Position numbers and translations under genes: made by a program. DNA of 64,000 bases from Meloidogyne chitwoodi (taxonomy: Eukaryota > Nematoda > Chromadorea > Rhabditida > Meloidogynidae): positions 806,001 to 870,000 of the forward strand of contig JACZZP010000013.1 of assembly GCA_015183035.1 (NCBI GenBank), written 5' to 3'. This document shows, in pieces, positions 62,680 through 64,000 of this stretch. The notes beneath the pieces were generated by a model. It ran no database searches. It worked only from the letters and a program-made list of their open reading frames with translations, and was not told where the DNA came from. Numbering within the stretch: the first letter of the stretch is position 1; each line of letters begins with the position of its first letter.

Positions 62680-64000
62680 ATAAAAGAGAAAAAGAAGAAG
62701 AAAAGAGAAGAAAAGAATATATAGGTGATATATATATAGTAAAATAATAATTATGTAAATAAATAAAAATATATTCTTTGTTTTTTTACCAAAAATAGTT
62801 GTTGATTATATAAATATTATATGATGTTGTTTGTAAAATATGTGAATTTTAGATATATTTTTTTAATTTTGATTGAATTTTAATATTTATTTTTCTAAAA
62901 TTTTCCAACAAAACAAAAAATTAAAAATATTTTATATTTTTATTTTTTCAACTCTTTAACTGCTTGTCATACCCAATTTAGTAATAAAAGAAAATTTAAG
63001 AAAAGCTAATTTAGCCATTTTGTTTTGACATAAAAATAAATTTTTTTTATTAAATAAATTTATATATTTGTTTTAAAAACATCAAAAATAATAAAAAAGA
63101 AAAAGGAAATTTTATTTACAATTTTAATTTATTTTTTGACATTTTTAGTAGAGAAAAATAAAAAATTAATTAATTAATTAAGTAATTTAAATATTTATTT
63201 AATTAATTAATTTATTTTTATTAAATTTTAATTTTTTGCCTTTTGGCTTTTTCTTTTTAATTTTAATTTTTATATATTTAATAAATGATCAATTAATGTT
63301 CGGCTAATTATAAAAGATTTATTTAAAAAAAGAATAAAAAGCCGCTTTTTTATTAAAAACAATTTCTGTTCTTTTTAACAAATTTAAAGCCTTTTCTCTT
63401 TTTTATAAATAAATATATCTACTTACTAATAAATGACAATAAAATATATTTATATTTATTATTATAAATATTCTTTTATTTTATTTTAAAAAACAATTTA
63501 ACAAAATATATCCGTCATTTTTATTTATTTTTGTTATTTGCCGGCATAATAAAAAATAAATTTATTATTTATATAAAAATATATTTATTTGTTGGCATCT
63601 AAAAACATTTGTCGCTTTTTTGGCCTTTAATAAATATATCCTTTAATTTTTCTTTTATTCATTATTATAAGTATACCCCGCTGTTTTCTATCTCCTTAGG
63701 GTGTAAAGTTAAAAAAAAGAAAAGAAAAACTGGTTTTTGATTTATTTTTTTTAAAATAATTTTTTAAAAATAAATAATAATTTTTTTAATTAATTAAAAT
63801 TTATATTAAATTATTTTTAAAACTAAAAAATTTTATTAAATTAATTAAATTAAATATTTTTCTTAAAAATTAATATTATTTAAATTTTTCTTTTTTTTAT
63901 GATCACAAAAAGTGCCGAACATTATATTTTAAAAATGTTTTAGAGAAAAGGCGACAAATATATCTCTTTTCTTAAAAATTAACGGAAGCAGATAAAAAAA
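62680..64000. other. Gene-free A/T-rich end of the window
   Basis: Long A and T runs, short TATATA tracts and no recognised coding exon, RNA or repeat family up to the window edge. Confidence 0.6.

Overview
This is a very A+T-rich animal genomic window. Most introns are only about 35-70 bp. Several start codons follow a bare splice acceptor by a few bases, as expected of spliced-leader trans-splicing. It carries an MSP-domain gene, an IFT70/DYF-1 gene and a HDA-4-type deacetylase. Together these point to a nematode, and the base composition and tiny introns fit a plant-parasitic tylenchid such as a root-knot nematode (Meloidogyne). That genus assignment is inference. No bacterial, viral or CRISPR locus was seen.

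Layout. 1-3.9 kb: a complete MULE-type DNA transposon with a FLYWCH-domain transposase. 4.7-6.8 kb (+): EGF-repeat membrane protein. 7.7-10.6 kb (-): hnRNP M/MYEF2-like RNA-binding protein. 11.7-13.2 kb (+): ANP32. 13.2-15.1 kb: intergenic with a 62/66-bp minisatellite. 15.1-17.0 kb (+): ACP5-like purple acid phosphatase (with a frameshift) followed 59 bp later by an MSP-domain gene. 17.4-23.9 kb (+): long-tailed class I myosin whose introns host a Merlin element, a nested hAT-like element and a second inverted-repeat element. 24.3-25.5 kb (+): aldo/keto reductase. 25.9-30.4 kb (-): class IIa histone deacetylase. 32.3-36.0 kb (-): IFT70/TTC30, divergent from a MIX23/CCDC58 gene (36.2-36.9 kb, +). 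37.5-39.3 kb (-): WAC-like WW-domain protein with a Merlin derivative in its first intron. 39.7-58.2 kb (+): splicing factor SF3B3, which contains a 9.0-kb intron with a complete aminergic-type GPCR gene on the opposite strand, a 4.0-kb gene-free intron and an intron made of a pure-AT 13-bp repeat. 58.6-60.5 kb (+): S-adenosylhomocysteinase. 60.8 kb: intron-containing tRNA-Leu(CAA). 61.1 kb: hAT-type MITE. 61.5-62.7 kb (+): divergent Bax-inhibitor-1-like membrane protein. 62.7-64 kb: nothing recognised.

The genes are mostly conserved housekeeping, signalling and cilium genes with no shared pathway; there is no operon-like functional cluster apart from the closely spaced phosphatase/MSP pair. 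The unusual content is the mobile-element layer: at least five inverted-repeat elements have ends and target-site duplications readable to the base, and nearly all sit in introns or between genes. The other notable feature is the architecture of SF3B3.
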